Shown here: one piece after another, positions 24,084 to 32,182 of the stretch
Position numbering within the stretch: position 1 is the stretch's first letter
Layout: each line of letters starts with the position of its first letter
Assembly (NCBI GenBank): GCA_038238015.1
Contig: JBBRYA010000002.1
Location: forward strand, 55,371 to 119,370
Length of the DNA stretch: 64,000 bases
Origin: DASQFQ01 sp038238015
GTDB taxonomy: Bacteria > Actinomycetota > Thermoleophilia > Solirubrobacterales > Solirubrobacteraceae
Reading direction: 5' to 3'
The notes under the pieces: model-generated
What the model saw: only the letters and a program-made list of their open reading frames with translations
Databases searched by the model: none
What the model was told of the DNA's origin: nothing
Program-made: the position numbers and the translations under genes

Positions 24084-25124
24084 ATGCGCGCGATCACCGT
24101 GGCTCCCGGCGAGCAGGGCTCGGCCCGACTCGAGGAGGTCCCCGAGCCCTCCGAGCACGAGGGCGACGTCCTCGTCGACGGCCTGGCCCTGGGGATCTGC
24201 GGAACTGACGGCGAGATCGTCGGCGGCGAGTACGGATGGGCGCCGCCCGGCAGCGACCGGCTGATCCTCGGGCACGAGTCGCTCGGGCGCGTCAGCGACG
24301 CCCCGGAGGGGAGCGGGCTGGGGGCGGGCGACCTCGTGGTCGGGATCGTCAGGCGCCCCGACCCCGAGCCGTGCGTCTGCTGCGCGCGCGGGGAGTGGGA
24401 CTTCTGCCGCAACGGCCGCTATACCGAGCGGGGCATCAAGGAGCGACACGGCTACGGCTCCGAGCGCTGGCGCGTCGAGGCCGACTTCGCGGTCCGCCTG
24501 GACGCCGGGCTCGAGACCGTGGGGATGCTTGTCGAGCCGGCCAGCGTCGTGGCCAAGGCGTGGGAGCAGATCGAGCGCATCGGGGCGCGCGCCTGCTTCG
24601 AGCCTCGCAGCGTGCTCGTGACCGGCGCGGGCCCGATCGGCCTGCTGGCCGCGCTGCTCGGCGTCCAGCGGGGCCTCGAGGTCCACGTGCTCGATCGCGC
24701 GCAGCGCGGCCTCAAGCCCGAGCTGGTGCGCGCGCTGGGTGCGACCTACCACCACGATGGGATCGCGGAGGCGGGCGCGGTCGACCTTGTGATCGAGGCG
24801 ACCGGCGCGGGCCCGCTGGTAATGGATGCCATCACCAAGAACGCGGCCGGGGGGATCGTCTGCCTGACCGGGGTATCGTCTGCGGGGCGCACGCTGGACG
24901 TCGACGTCGGCGCGCTCAACCGCTCGATGGTGCTCGAGAACGACGTGGTCTTCGGCTCGGTCAACGCCAACCGCCGCCACTACGAGGCGGCAGTGCAGGC
25001 GCTCGGGCGCGCCGACCGCGGCTGGCTCGAGCGCCTCATCACCCGCCGCGTCCCGCTCGAGCGCTTCGAGGACGCGCTGACCAAGGGCGAGGACGACGTC
25101 AAGGTCGTCGTCGACCTGGGCTGA
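24084..25124 (+). CDS. zinc-dependent glucose 1-dehydrogenase-like medium-chain dehydrogenase
   Basis: This 346-residue protein starts at the ATG at 24084 (MRAITVAPGEQG), although the frame is open far upstream. Catalytic zinc ligands are visible in GICGTDGEI and GHESLGRV. A structural-zinc lobe is visible in PCVCCARGEWDFCRNGRY. The Rossmann motif is VTGAGPIGLLAALLG. The C-terminal VFGSVNANRRHYEAAV is typical of archaeal-type glucose dehydrogenases. It probably oxidises glucose or a related aldose with NAD(P). It is convergent with the mscS gene, with 9 bases between stops. Confidence 0.87.
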   Translation: MRAITVAPGEQGSARLEEVPEPSEHEGDVLVDGLALGICGTDGEIVGGEYGWAPPGSDRLILGHESLGRVSDAPEGSGLGAGDLVVGIVRRPDPEPCVCCARGEWDFCRNGRYTERGIKERHGYGSERWRVEADFAVRLDAGLETVGMLVEPASVVAKAWEQIERIGARACFEPRSVLVTGAGPIGLLAALLGVQRGLEVHVLDRAQRGLKPELVRALGATYHHDGIAEAGAVDLVIEATGAGPLVMDAITKNAAGGIVCLTGVSSAGRTLDVDVGALNRSMVLENDVVFGSVNANRRHYEAAVQALGRADRGWLERLITRRVPLERFEDALTKGEDDVKVVVDLG

Positions 25125-25133
25125 GGCGAGCGC

Positions 25134-25929
25134 TCAGCCGTGCAGGGTGACGGCGCTTGCCACGAGCTGGGAGTTGGGCACGCGCACGCGCTCGCCCTGG
25201 CCCGTGTCGAGCACGGTGCCGGTCGCCTCGACGGCCGTCACAGTGCCGCGGGTGCCGTTGACCGTGATCTCGTCGCCCACGTCGAAGCAGCGCTCGACGT
25301 AGCGCCGCGCGCTGACCTCGCGCGCCAGGTCGCGGCCGCCGATTCCGAACGCCAGCGCCAGCGTCAGCGCGACGGCCGCGAGCAGGATCGCCACCAGCAG
25401 GAGCAGGACCTGGGTGGGGATCCCCAGCTGGGCGAGCGCGGTCACCGCGAAGACCGCGAGCACCGCCGCCGCCGACAGCCCGCCCAAGCGGGCCCGGGAG
25501 GTCCATCTGCCCGGCCAGGCGGTCGACCTGCTTCTTGACCAGCTCGCCGAGGACCACGCCCACGAGCAGCAGCGCGAGCGCCGCGAACACGCGCGGCAGG
25601 AACAGGATCCCCTCGTTGAGCGAGCGCGAGAGGAACTCCAGCCCGAGCAGCGAGAGGGCCGCGAAGATCACGACGACGGTGAGGCCGATGCGCAGCACCG
25701 TCCCGGTCACCACCGCGAGCGACCGCGACAGGCTGAAGCGCTCGAGCACGTCGCTCACGCCCCAGCGCTCGCCGAGCTCGTCGACCCCAGCCGCCTGCAG
25801 GAGCTTCACGACCGCCCGTCGCAGCAGCGCCACGACCAGGAGCCCGACGAGCAGCAGCAGCAGCAGCGCACCGCCGAGGCGCGGCAGGTAGCCGCCCAGC
25901 GTCTCCCCGGCGCGGTTGAGGATGTTCAT
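25134..25929 (-). pseudogene. MscS-family mechanosensitive channel gene with an internal frameshift
   Basis: The 5' part (ATG 25929) encodes N-terminal membrane helices and a conserved TM-helix block (LPRVFAALALLLVGVVLGEL), ending LAGQMDLPGP. The 3' part in another frame encodes the pore helix and beta domain (LAFGIGGRDLAREVSARRYV, GDEITVNGTRGTVTAVEATG, VRVPNSQLV). Joining them near 25490-25510 gives a normal channel of about 264 residues. The shift is equivalent to one extra base in CTTGGGCGGG, or to two missing bases. The gene overlaps the small gene upstream by ATGA. Either the channel is dead or the assembly has an indel. Confidence 0.82.
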
Positions 25930-26159
25930 CGCCGCCGCCTCCGTCCCGCGAGCGACGCCATGCCGCCGGCCATCGCCTCTACGGTCGTCGCGAGGCCGAG
26001 CAGCACACGCCGGGTGGAGCGCTGCCAGCGCGCCGTCAGCGCCACGCGCGCGGGCAGCAGCGAGGCTCCCGGAGCAGGCGCCTCGCGCATGCCCTCGAGC
26101 AGCGCGCGCACGCGCAGCTCCGCCGGCGTCAACGGGGGCTCGGCGGTCTCGTCGCTCAC
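25926..26159 (-). CDS. small protein between an ECF sigma factor and MscS
   Basis: This 77-residue frame starts at a GTG overlapping the sigma-factor stop (GTGA at 26156-26159) and ends overlapping the mscS start (ATGA at 25926-25929). The translation has an acidic N-terminus (SDETAEPPLTPAELRVRALLEGM), a weakly hydrophobic helix (VLLGLATTVEAMAGGMASLAG) and a five-Arg tail. Its position is where anti-sigma factors usually lie, but it is short and has no zinc-binding or ASD motif. It could be a membrane-associated regulator of the sigma factor. Confidence 0.65.
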   Translation of the reverse strand: MSDETAEPPLTPAELRVRALLEGMREAPAPGASLLPARVALTARWQRSTRRVLLGLATTVEAMAGGMASLAGRRRRR

Positions 26160-26728
26160 GCGGGCAGGTCCCAGTCGTAGGTGTTCGCGCGCAGCAGCTC
26201 GATCAGCTCTCCGCGGGCGCGGTGCAGCCGCGCCTTCACGCTCCCGAGCGGTGTCTCGGTGACGTCCGCGATCTCCTCGTAGGAGAGCCCCTCGACGTCG
26301 CGCAGGACGAGCACGATCCGGTGCGCCGGGCTCAGGCCCTTGAGCTTGACGTCGAGCCGTCGTGCGCGCTCCCGGCTCTCGAGCTGGTCGGCGGGGGTGC
26401 GCGGCGCCCCGGCCGGCTCGCCGTCGAGTGGCTCGACCGGAACGCGCGAGCCCGCTGCGCTCAGCGCCGTGTTGTGGGTGATCTGCAGGAGCCATGTGCG
26501 AAACGCCGCCTCGTCGCGGAACTGGTCGAGACGGTGGAAGGCCCGCAGAAAGGCGTCCTGGGCGACGTCCTCGGCCTCGTCCTCGCCGACGGTCCGCGCC
26601 GCCACGCGCACGACCACATCACGGTGGCGTTCCACGAGCTCCTCGAAGGCATGCATATCCCCTCTGAGGCTGGCGCGCACAAGCTGGCGGTCAGGGTTTC
26701 GGCGCACGACACGTTCGACCGCAGACAT
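26156..26728 (-). CDS. ECF-type RNA polymerase sigma factor
   Basis: This 190-residue protein has a region 2 block (FEELVERHRDVVVRVAARTV, DEAEDVAQDAFLRAF) and a region 4 block (LSPAHRIVLVLRDVEGLSYEEIADVTETPLGSVKARLHRAR). The ATG at 26728 is preferred because the longer frame to 26809 would cross the intergenic region. It heads a three-gene operon in which each stop overlaps the next start by four bases. The third gene is a mechanosensitive channel, so a role in osmotic or envelope stress is likely. Confidence 0.92.
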   Translation of the reverse strand: MSAVERVVRRNPDRQLVRASLRGDMHAFEELVERHRDVVVRVAARTVGEDEAEDVAQDAFLRAFHRLDQFRDEAAFRTWLLQITHNTALSAAGSRVPVEPLDGEPAGAPRTPADQLESRERARRLDVKLKGLSPAHRIVLVLRDVEGLSYEEIADVTETPLGSVKARLHRARGELIELLRANTYDWDLPA

Positions 26729-26812
26729 GCTCAAAAAGTTACAAGTTATTTGACGTACGGCAGCGGGAGAGCCTCTTGGCGTCAACACCCATCCGCCTTC
26801 TGGAGGCACTCA

Positions 26813-27661
26813 ATGCTCGTCTACTCCGCCGTGAAGATCGGCGACTCGATCCAGCAGGGCCTGAACGCGTTCTTCGCGTTCGTCCCGCGCCTGGTCGGGT
26901 TCCTGCTGATCCTTCTCATCGGCTACATCATCGCCCGCGTCGTCAAGGGCATCATCACCAAGGTCCTGGAGCGCGTCGGCGTCGACCGGGCCCTGCATCG
27001 TGGTACTGCCGGCTCGTACGTGAACAAGGTGGCACCGGACGCGAAGCCGAGCTCCACGATCGGCTCGATCGCGTTCTGGTTCATCTTCCTCGGCGCGATC
27101 TCGATCGCCGTCTCGCAGCTGGGCATCCCGGCGCTGACCACGTTCGTCGCCGCCATCGCCGCGTACCTGCCGAACGTGATCGCCGCGATCCTGATCTTCC
27201 TCGTCGCCGGCGTGATCGCCGCCGCCGTGGGCGGCCTGGTCGCGCGCACCATGGGCGACACGCCGACCGGCAAGGTCGTCGGCTCGGTCGTGCCCGTCCT
27301 GATCATGGCGATCGCCACGTTCATGATCCTCAACCAGCTCAAGATCGCTCCCGAGATCGTGACGATCACCTACGCCGCGCTGATCGGCGGCGTGTTCCTG
27401 GCGATGGCCCTTGCCTTCGGCCTCGGCGGCCGCGACGTGGCGTCGCGCATGCTCAACGACGCCTACCGGAAGGGCCAGGAGAACAAGGACCAGGTCAAGG
27501 ACGACATGGAGACCGGCAAGCAGCGCGGCCAGCGCGACGCCGAGAAGGCCAAGGACGCGGCTCAGCAGCGGGCCGGCAACGGCGGAACCACCGAGCCGGC
27601 GGCCACGGCGGCCGACCCGGCGGCACCCGACGCGCGCCCGCGCCCGCCGCGCCAGCTCTAG
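26813..27661 (+). CDS. channel-like membrane protein (conserved TM-helix repeats) without MscS beta domain
   Basis: This 282-residue protein has a well-placed Shine-Dalgarno GGAGG at 26802-26806 ahead of the ATG at 26813. It has five or six hydrophobic helices, including two conserved TM-helix repeats (FVPRLVGFLLILLIGYIIARVV and YLPNVIAAILIFLVAGVIAAAV). A pore-helix-like MALAFGLGGRDVA follows, which also occurs in the nearby MscS protein. Where MscS would continue with a beta domain, this protein ends in a charged, Gln/Ala/Pro-rich tail. It is divergent from the sigma-factor operon and upstream of the PRC gene. Confidence 0.85.
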   Translation: MLVYSAVKIGDSIQQGLNAFFAFVPRLVGFLLILLIGYIIARVVKGIITKVLERVGVDRALHRGTAGSYVNKVAPDAKPSSTIGSIAFWFIFLGAISIAVSQLGIPALTTFVAAIAAYLPNVIAAILIFLVAGVIAAAVGGLVARTMGDTPTGKVVGSVVPVLIMAIATFMILNQLKIAPEIVTITYAALIGGVFLAMALAFGLGGRDVASRMLNDAYRKGQENKDQVKDDMETGKQRGQRDAEKAKDAAQQRAGNGGTTEPAATAADPAAPDARPRPPRQL

Positions 27662-27697
27662 CCCATTCCAGCAATCAACCAGTAGAGGGAGGCCACC

Positions 27698-28489
27698 ATG
27701 GCCAGCACGCAAGAAGTACTCGAGTACCGCGGTCAGAACCTCGTCGACCGCGACGGCGACAAGATCGGCAAGATCGAGGACATCTACCTCGACGCCCAGA
27801 CCGAGCAGCCCGAGTGGGCGCTCGTGCACACCGGGATGTTCGGCGGCAAGGGGACGTTCGTTCCGCTGGCCGAGGCCACGCCCGGTGACGGCGGCCTGCA
27901 GGTCCCGTACGAGAAGTCCCACGTCAAGGACGCGCCCGGCGTCGAGGCCGACGGTGAGCTTTCCCACGAGGAGGAGCGCGAGCTCTATGCGCACTACAGC
28001 CTCGACTACGGCAACGACGCCGACTACGGCAACGACGCCGCCGGCGAGGGCGTCGTGTCCGGCGGCGATCGCGGCGAGACCGTGGGGCGCGACACGTCGG
28101 GCCCCGAGACCGACCACGCGATGACGCGCTCCGAGGAGGAGCTGTCGGTGGGCAAGACCCAGCGCGAGACGGGCCGTGCGCGCCTGAAGAAGTACATCGT
28201 CACCGAGGACGTCCAGACGACGGTGCCGGTGCAGCGCGAGGAGGTCCGCGTCGAGCGCGAGCCGATCACCGACGCCAACGTCGGCGAGGCCACGAGCGGC
28301 GGCGAGCTGACCGAGGAGGAGCACGAGGTCACGCTGCACGCCGAGGAGCCCGTGGTCGACAAGCAGGTGGTCCCGAAGGAGCGCGTGCGCCTGGACAAGG
28401 ATGTCGTCCAGGACGAGCACCAGGTCTCCGAGTCGGTCGCCAAGGAGCAGATCGACATCGAGGGCACGGACGACAGCCAGCGCCGCTAG
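27698..28489 (+). CDS. PRC-barrel and DUF2382 (YsnF/AvaK-like) stress protein
   Basis: This 263-residue acidic protein has a PRC-barrel at about 8-80 (LVDRDGDKIGKIEDIYLDAQ..., WALVHTGMFGGKGTFVPL). An acidic linker follows with the short repeat DYGNDADYGNDA. A C-terminal DUF2382 domain lies at about 145-255 (LKKYIVTEDVQTTVPVQREE, VVPKERVRLDKDVV). Such proteins are cytosolic and are often induced by general or osmotic stress. An upstream GGGAGG ribosome site lies 9 bases before the ATG. It follows the channel-like gene by 36 bases, so the two are probably co-transcribed. Confidence 0.9.
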   Translation: MASTQEVLEYRGQNLVDRDGDKIGKIEDIYLDAQTEQPEWALVHTGMFGGKGTFVPLAEATPGDGGLQVPYEKSHVKDAPGVEADGELSHEEERELYAHYSLDYGNDADYGNDAAGEGVVSGGDRGETVGRDTSGPETDHAMTRSEEELSVGKTQRETGRARLKKYIVTEDVQTTVPVQREEVRVEREPITDANVGEATSGGELTEEEHEVTLHAEEPVVDKQVVPKERVRLDKDVVQDEHQVSESVAKEQIDIEGTDDSQRR

Positions 28490-28621
28490 CGAACGGCGTG
28501 ATGGGGGCGGCGGCGCTAGCGCACGCCGCCCCCACTTGGGCGCCAAGGTTCAGCGACGGGCATCCGTTCGGCTCCCGGCCTCGCAGTAGGGGCACTGAGA
28601 ATCGAACGAAAGGAACGCCAG

Positions 28622-29302
28622 ATGCGCCTCCGCACCCCCGCAGTCCTGGCCGCCGTCGCCGCCCTCTCCCTTGGGGCCGCCGCCTGTGGTTCAAGCAGCA
28701 AGAGCACTACTTCCAGCTCGAATAGTGGAACGTCGTCGTCGTCGCAGTCCTCGACGCCCAAGCCGGTCGCGAAGATCGACCAGCTGAGTGGTCGCAGCAC
28801 CGCCGTCGCCCTCGACTCCGGCTTCGTCAGCGCGCTGCAGTCGCTGAAGCTCACCCCGGCCCCGGTCGGCAACGCCTCCATCAGCAAGTCCGGGACGGCG
28901 TCCTTCCCGATCACCGGCGGCAACGTCACGTACTTCAAGCCCGGCAGCACCACGCCGTACGTCCAGGGCTCGATCGACCACTCCGGCAGCGGGCTGAGCC
29001 TCACGGGCGGTGGCAAGAAGGTCAAGCTGACCAACTTCGTCGTCGATCCCGGCAAGTCCGTGCTCACCGGCAAGGTGACGGTCGACGGCAAGGTCGCCGC
29101 CAAGAGCGCCCCGCTGTTCTTCCTCGACGGCCGCACGCTCAAGCCGCTTGAGGCCAAGACCAACGGCACCGCCGTGCTCGCCGGCACCACGGTCAAGCTC
29201 AAGTCCGAGGCTGCTGACCTGCTCAACACCACCTTCGGCGTCAAGGCGCTGAAGGAGGGCCTCGTGATCGGCGTCGCCAAGATCACGGTCAACACCGCGT
29301 AG
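28622..29302 (+). CDS. secreted lipoprotein with HtaA-like beta domain
   Basis: This 226-residue protein has a lipoprotein signal peptide and lipobox LGAAAC at about 17-22. A Ser/Thr-rich linker follows, then a beta-rich domain (FPITGGNVTYFK..., GSIDHSGSGLSLTGGGKKV, LTNFVVDPGKSVLTGKV, LLNTTFGVKALKEGLVIG). The pattern GSI.HSGSGL...LTNF.V and L..TFGVKA...GL.IG resembles domains found as repeats in secreted actinobacterial proteins annotated as HtaA-like. Haem binding is not shown by the sequence. A strong hairpin follows. Confidence 0.72.
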   Translation: MRLRTPAVLAAVAALSLGAAACGSSSKSTTSSSNSGTSSSSQSSTPKPVAKIDQLSGRSTAVALDSGFVSALQSLKLTPAPVGNASISKSGTASFPITGGNVTYFKPGSTTPYVQGSIDHSGSGLSLTGGGKKVKLTNFVVDPGKSVLTGKVTVDGKVAAKSAPLFFLDGRTLKPLEAKTNGTAVLAGTTVKLKSEAADLLNTTFGVKALKEGLVIGVAKITVNTA

Positions 29303-29321
29303 CACCAAGCAGTCCCGCCCG

Positions 29322-29357
29322 CGCGCGTCATGGCCACCGAGGTGGCCGTGGCGCGCG
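29322..29357. terminator. bidirectional hairpin terminator
   Basis: This long hairpin has CGCGCGTCATGGCCACC (29322-29338) paired with GGTGGCCGTGGCGCGCG (29341-29357). All positions pair if two G-T wobbles are allowed. A short T-containing tail follows on the plus strand. It lies between the convergent lipoprotein and EamA genes, so it can serve both. Confidence 0.7.
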
Positions 29358-29364
29358 TTCTGCG

Positions 29365-30270
29365 TTAACCGGCGGGCCGCGCGGCCGCCGCGATCGGGAC
29401 GCGACGTCGCGGTGCCTGCGCCACGAGCAGCCCGGCAACCACCAGCCCAGCGCCGGCCACCGCTCGCCCGGTGATCGGCTCGGAGTAGATGACGGCGCCG
29501 AAGACCAGCGCGCCGAACGGGATCAGCAGCGCGATGAACGACGTCGCCTGCGCGGACATCTCGCGCAGCAGCAGGTTCAGCGACACGAACGCGACGGCCG
29601 AGCCGACGATCGCGAGGTAGGCGATCGAGCCGAGCGCCTGCGTGCTCCAGCGCGCCGTCGCCCAGTCCTCCGCGACGGCTGAGGCCCCGAGCAGCAGCAC
29701 GCCGCCGCCGAGCATCGCCCAACCGTTGAGCACGACGACGTCGAGCGCCAGGCCGCGGCGTTTGATCGCCACGTTGCCGGCCGCTGAGCCCAGCGGGGAG
29801 AGCAGGACCGCGATCGCGCCACCGAGCGCGGCGGCGCCCTCGCCGAGCGCGAGGCTCTCCTGGAAGGCGAGCGCGAGCCCGCCGACCGAGACGACCACGC
29901 CGGCCACCAGGCGCGCGCGAAGCGGCTCCTCGGCGAGCAGCAGCGCGCCGAGCACGGCGGTGTAGAGCGGCATCACGCCGAACAGGACCGCGGTGAGGCC
30001 CGACGGGATGTACTGCTCGCCCCAGTAGACGCAGCCGTAGGCGAGTGCGAACGGCGCCACGGCCATGAAGGCGGCGAGCCGGGCGTCGGTGCGCAGCGAG
30101 CTGCGGCGCGCGGCGGCGAAGAGCAGCAGCAGCACGCCCGCGACGGCGAAGCGCACCCCGGCGCCCAGCAGCGCGGGCGAGTCCTCGAGCCCGAGCTTGA
30201 TCGCCACCCACGTGCTCGACCAGATCAGCACCAGCAGCGCGTAGAGCGAGTAGGCGGCGCCGCGGCTCAC
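29365..30270 (-). CDS. EamA/DMT-family transporter (copy 1, intact)
   Basis: This 301-residue protein has ten hydrophobic helices in two EamA repeats (LLVLIWSSTWVAIKLGLEDSP in the first, FVSLNLLLREMSAQATSFIALLIP in the second). It probably exports a metabolite or drug. The GTG at 30270 starts the protein at SRGAAYSLYALL; the longer frame to 30372 overlaps the divergent MerR gene. A second, damaged copy of this transporter and its regulator lies at 33940-35123. Confidence 0.9.
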   Translation of the reverse strand: MSRGAAYSLYALLVLIWSSTWVAIKLGLEDSPALLGAGVRFAVAGVLLLLFAAARRSSLRTDARLAAFMAVAPFALAYGCVYWGEQYIPSGLTAVLFGVMPLYTAVLGALLLAEEPLRARLVAGVVVSVGGLALAFQESLALGEGAAALGGAIAVLLSPLGSAAGNVAIKRRGLALDVVVLNGWAMLGGGVLLLGASAVAEDWATARWSTQALGSIAYLAIVGSAVAFVSLNLLLREMSAQATSFIALLIPFGALVFGAVIYSEPITGRAVAGAGLVVAGLLVAQAPRRRVPIAAAARPAG

Positions 30271-30294
30271 AGGCTCGAGGCTAGCGAGGGGGCC

Positions 30295-30325
30295 TTGACT
30301 CTCCCCCCGCGGGAGGCTGCAGGAT
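30295..30325 (+). promoter_or_regulatory. MerR-type promoter with 19-base spacer
   Basis: The -35 is TTGACT (30295-30300), followed by a 19-base spacer carrying the dyad CTCCC-CCCGC-GGGAG, then the -10 CAGGAT (30320-30325). MerR regulators bind such dyads and reshape overlong 19-base spacers. The same architecture occurs at 34835-34865 before the second MerR copy. Confidence 0.65.
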
Positions 30326-30332
30326 GTCAGGC

Positions 30333-31241
30333 ATGCACACCATCGGCGAGCTCGCCCGGGCCACCGGGCCACCGGTCAAGACGATCCGGTTCTACTCCGA
30401 CTGCGGAGCCGTCCCGCCGACCGCGCGCAGCGAGGCGGGCTACCGGCTCTACGACGAGGCCGCACTCGCGCGCCTCGAGCTGGTGCGCACGCTGCGCGAC
30501 CTCGGCATCGACCTGGCGACGATCAGGCGAGTGCTCGACCGCGAGGTCAGCGTGACCGAGGTGGCGAGCGCCCACGCCGAGGCGCTCGACGCCCACATCC
30601 GCACGCTGCGCCAGCGCCGCGCCGTCCTGCGCGTGGTCGCCGCGCGCGCCTCAGACCCGAAGGAGATGGAGACCATGAACCGGCTTGCCAGGCTGTCCGA
30701 GCAGGAGCGCCGGCGCATCGTCGAGGACTTCCTCGACGAGGTGTTCGGCGGGCTCGACGTCGAGCCCGGCTTCGAGGCCATGATGCGCTCGGCGAGGCCC
30801 GACCTCCCCGAGGACCCGAGCCCCGAGCAGGTCGACGCCTGGATCGAGCTCGCCGAGCTCGTCGGCGACGAGTCCTTCCGGCAGCGCATCCGCGCGATGG
30901 CCGAGCGCGGCTCCGAGGACGGACCGGCGGGAACGGAAGGACCCCGGCGGACCGCTGCCGTGGTCACCGAGCGGGCGGGCGCGGCGCGCGCCGCGGGCGT
31001 CGATCCCGCGTCGGCCGAGGCGCGGCCGGTGATCGATTCGATCGCGGCCGCGTTCGCCGAGGTGGAGGGCCGCGCCGACGAGCCCGCCTTTCGCGCCGAG
31101 CTGGCCGACCGCCTGGCGACGTTCACCGACACCCGCGCGGAGCGCTACTGGCAGCTGCTCGCCACGATCAACGGCTGGCCGCCCGTGCCCTCGCGGACGG
31201 GCGACTGGGAGTGGGCGATCGCCGCTCTTAGGGCCCGGTGA
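30333..31241 (+). CDS. MerR-family transcriptional regulator (copy 1, intact)
   Basis: This protein of about 302 residues has an N-terminal MerR winged helix (MHTIGELARATGPPVKTIRFYSDCGAVPP, AGYRLYDEAALARLELV). A long coiled coil follows, then a C-terminal domain resembling TipA-like effector regions (about 120-300, ending YWQLLATINGWPP). I start at the ATG at 30333, because the ATG at 30324 overlaps the predicted -10 element. A transcript starting about 7 bases after it would be leaderless. It is divergent from the EamA transporter, its probable target. Its 3' end overlaps the convergent transglycosylase gene by 14 bases. Confidence 0.9.
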   Translation: MHTIGELARATGPPVKTIRFYSDCGAVPPTARSEAGYRLYDEAALARLELVRTLRDLGIDLATIRRVLDREVSVTEVASAHAEALDAHIRTLRQRRAVLRVVAARASDPKEMETMNRLARLSEQERRRIVEDFLDEVFGGLDVEPGFEAMMRSARPDLPEDPSPEQVDAWIELAELVGDESFRQRIRAMAERGSEDGPAGTEGPRRTAAVVTERAGAARAAGVDPASAEARPVIDSIAAAFAEVEGRADEPAFRAELADRLATFTDTRAERYWQLLATINGWPPVPSRTGDWEWAIAALRAR

Positions 31242-32094
31242 CCCGCCGCACGCCCTGGGGCGTGCGGACGTAGACCTGCCACGCGTAGTAGGCGTAGAAC
31301 GCGCGCGGGTCGCGGCGCATCCGCGAGGCGAAGCGCAGCACGGCGCTCGCGTAGGGCGGTGAGTGGTTGTAGGCCAGCAGCGCGCGCCCGTCGTTGCCCG
31401 GCGAGCCGTTGGCGTGCAGGTAGTTGGCCGCGCCGAGGATCGCGTCGCGGGGGTCGGCGATGTCGCCGCCCAGTCCGTAGGCGCGCCAGGTGGCGGGGAT
31501 GAACTGCATCGGCCCGCGAGCCCCCGCCGTGCTCTCGTTGCGCAGGCGGCCGAAGTCCGATTCGACGAAGTTGACAGCGGCGAGCAGCGGCCAGGGCACG
31601 CCGAAGCGGCGCTCGGCGCGGGCGTAGTGCTCGCGCAGCCGGCCGGCGGGCTGCGCCGCGGCCGTGCGGAGCTTCGGCCGGCGGCCCCCGGAGGGCGCGA
31701 TCGCCGCCAGCGCGCGGCGGGCGAACACGGTGTCGCGCGCCTCGCTCACCACGTCGCCCGGCAGCCGCGCGAGCACCTGCTCCGCCAGGGCCGGATGGGG
31801 AGCGAGGCGCCGGTAGATGCGCTGCTCATAGAGCGCCAGGAGCGTGACCGCCCGCGGCGGCCCACCCTGGGATGGGTCGCCGTGCGCGGTCCAGTCCTCG
31901 ATTGCGGCGCGCAGGCGCGTCGTCGTGTCCGCGAGCGCCGGCGCCAGCCCCTCCGGGGTGCCGGGGAGCGGGCTGCTGTCCGGCGCGGGCAGGGCGGGCG
32001 CGGCGGGCGGGGGCAGGCTCGCCCGCCCCGACGCGCGCCCGCCGCACCCGGCGCCCGCGAGGGCGATCAGCAGCAGCGCCAGGAGCCGGACTAC
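31228..32094 (-). CDS. lytic transglycosylase lipoprotein (no ordinary start codon)
   Basis: The frame encodes a lipoprotein-like signal (RLLALLLIALAGAGC, lipobox AGAGC) and a Pro-rich linker. A catalytic SLT domain follows, with the Glu in VNFVESDFGRLRNES and the motif GARGPMQFIPATWRAYG. It should cleave peptidoglycan at the cell surface. The signal peptide is preceded in frame by GTA-GTC-CGG. No ATG, GTG or TTG lies immediately before it. The upstream sequence is the remnant of another gene with a stop overlapping at 32091-32093. The 5' end was probably altered by rearrangement; coordinate 32094 marks the GTA codon, not a proven start. Confidence 0.75.
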   Translation of the reverse strand, partial: VVRLLALLLIALAGAGCGGRASGRASLPPPAAPALPAPDSSPLPGTPEGLAPALADTTTRLRAAIEDWTAHGDPSQGGPPRAVTLLALYEQRIYRRLAPHPALAEQVLARLPGDVVSEARDTVFARRALAAIAPSGGRRPKLRTAAAQPAGRLREHYARAERRFGVPWPLLAAVNFVESDFGRLRNESTAGARGPMQFIPATWRAYGLGGDIADPRDAILGAANYLHANGSPGNDGRALLAYNHSPPYASAVLRFASRMRRDPRAFYAYYAWQVYVRTPQGVRRVTGP

Positions 32095-32168
32095 TGCACC
32101 TTGGCCGCGATCGCGGGCGCGTCCTCGGACTGCTCCGCGGTGGCCTCTCGGGAGCTCGCCTGCTCCCC
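32091..32168 (-). pseudogene. 3'-terminal fragment of an acyl-CoA dehydrogenase gene
   Basis: The last 25 codons before the TAG at 32091-32093 (GEQASSREATAEQ, SEDAPAIAAKVQ) closely match the C-terminus of the full acyl-CoA dehydrogenase encoded at 35185-37140 (GRQESSRAATAEQ, SNGAPAVAAKVQ). Nothing else of that enzyme is present here. The similarity ends exactly at the stop codon. The fragment is a scar of a duplicated or deleted gene. Confidence 0.72.
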
Positions 32169-32182
32169 GGAGCGTCTGACCG

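Noticed and set aside
25480..25515. Programmed ribosomal frameshifting in the MscS gene
   Set aside because: CTTGGGCGGG is not a known slippery heptamer and no downstream pseudoknot is evident. A mutation or assembly indel is simpler.
26729..26812. TTGACG at about 26750 as a -35 box for the channel-like gene
   Set aside because: No acceptable -10 hexamer lies at 16-19 bases downstream, so I did not call a promoter.
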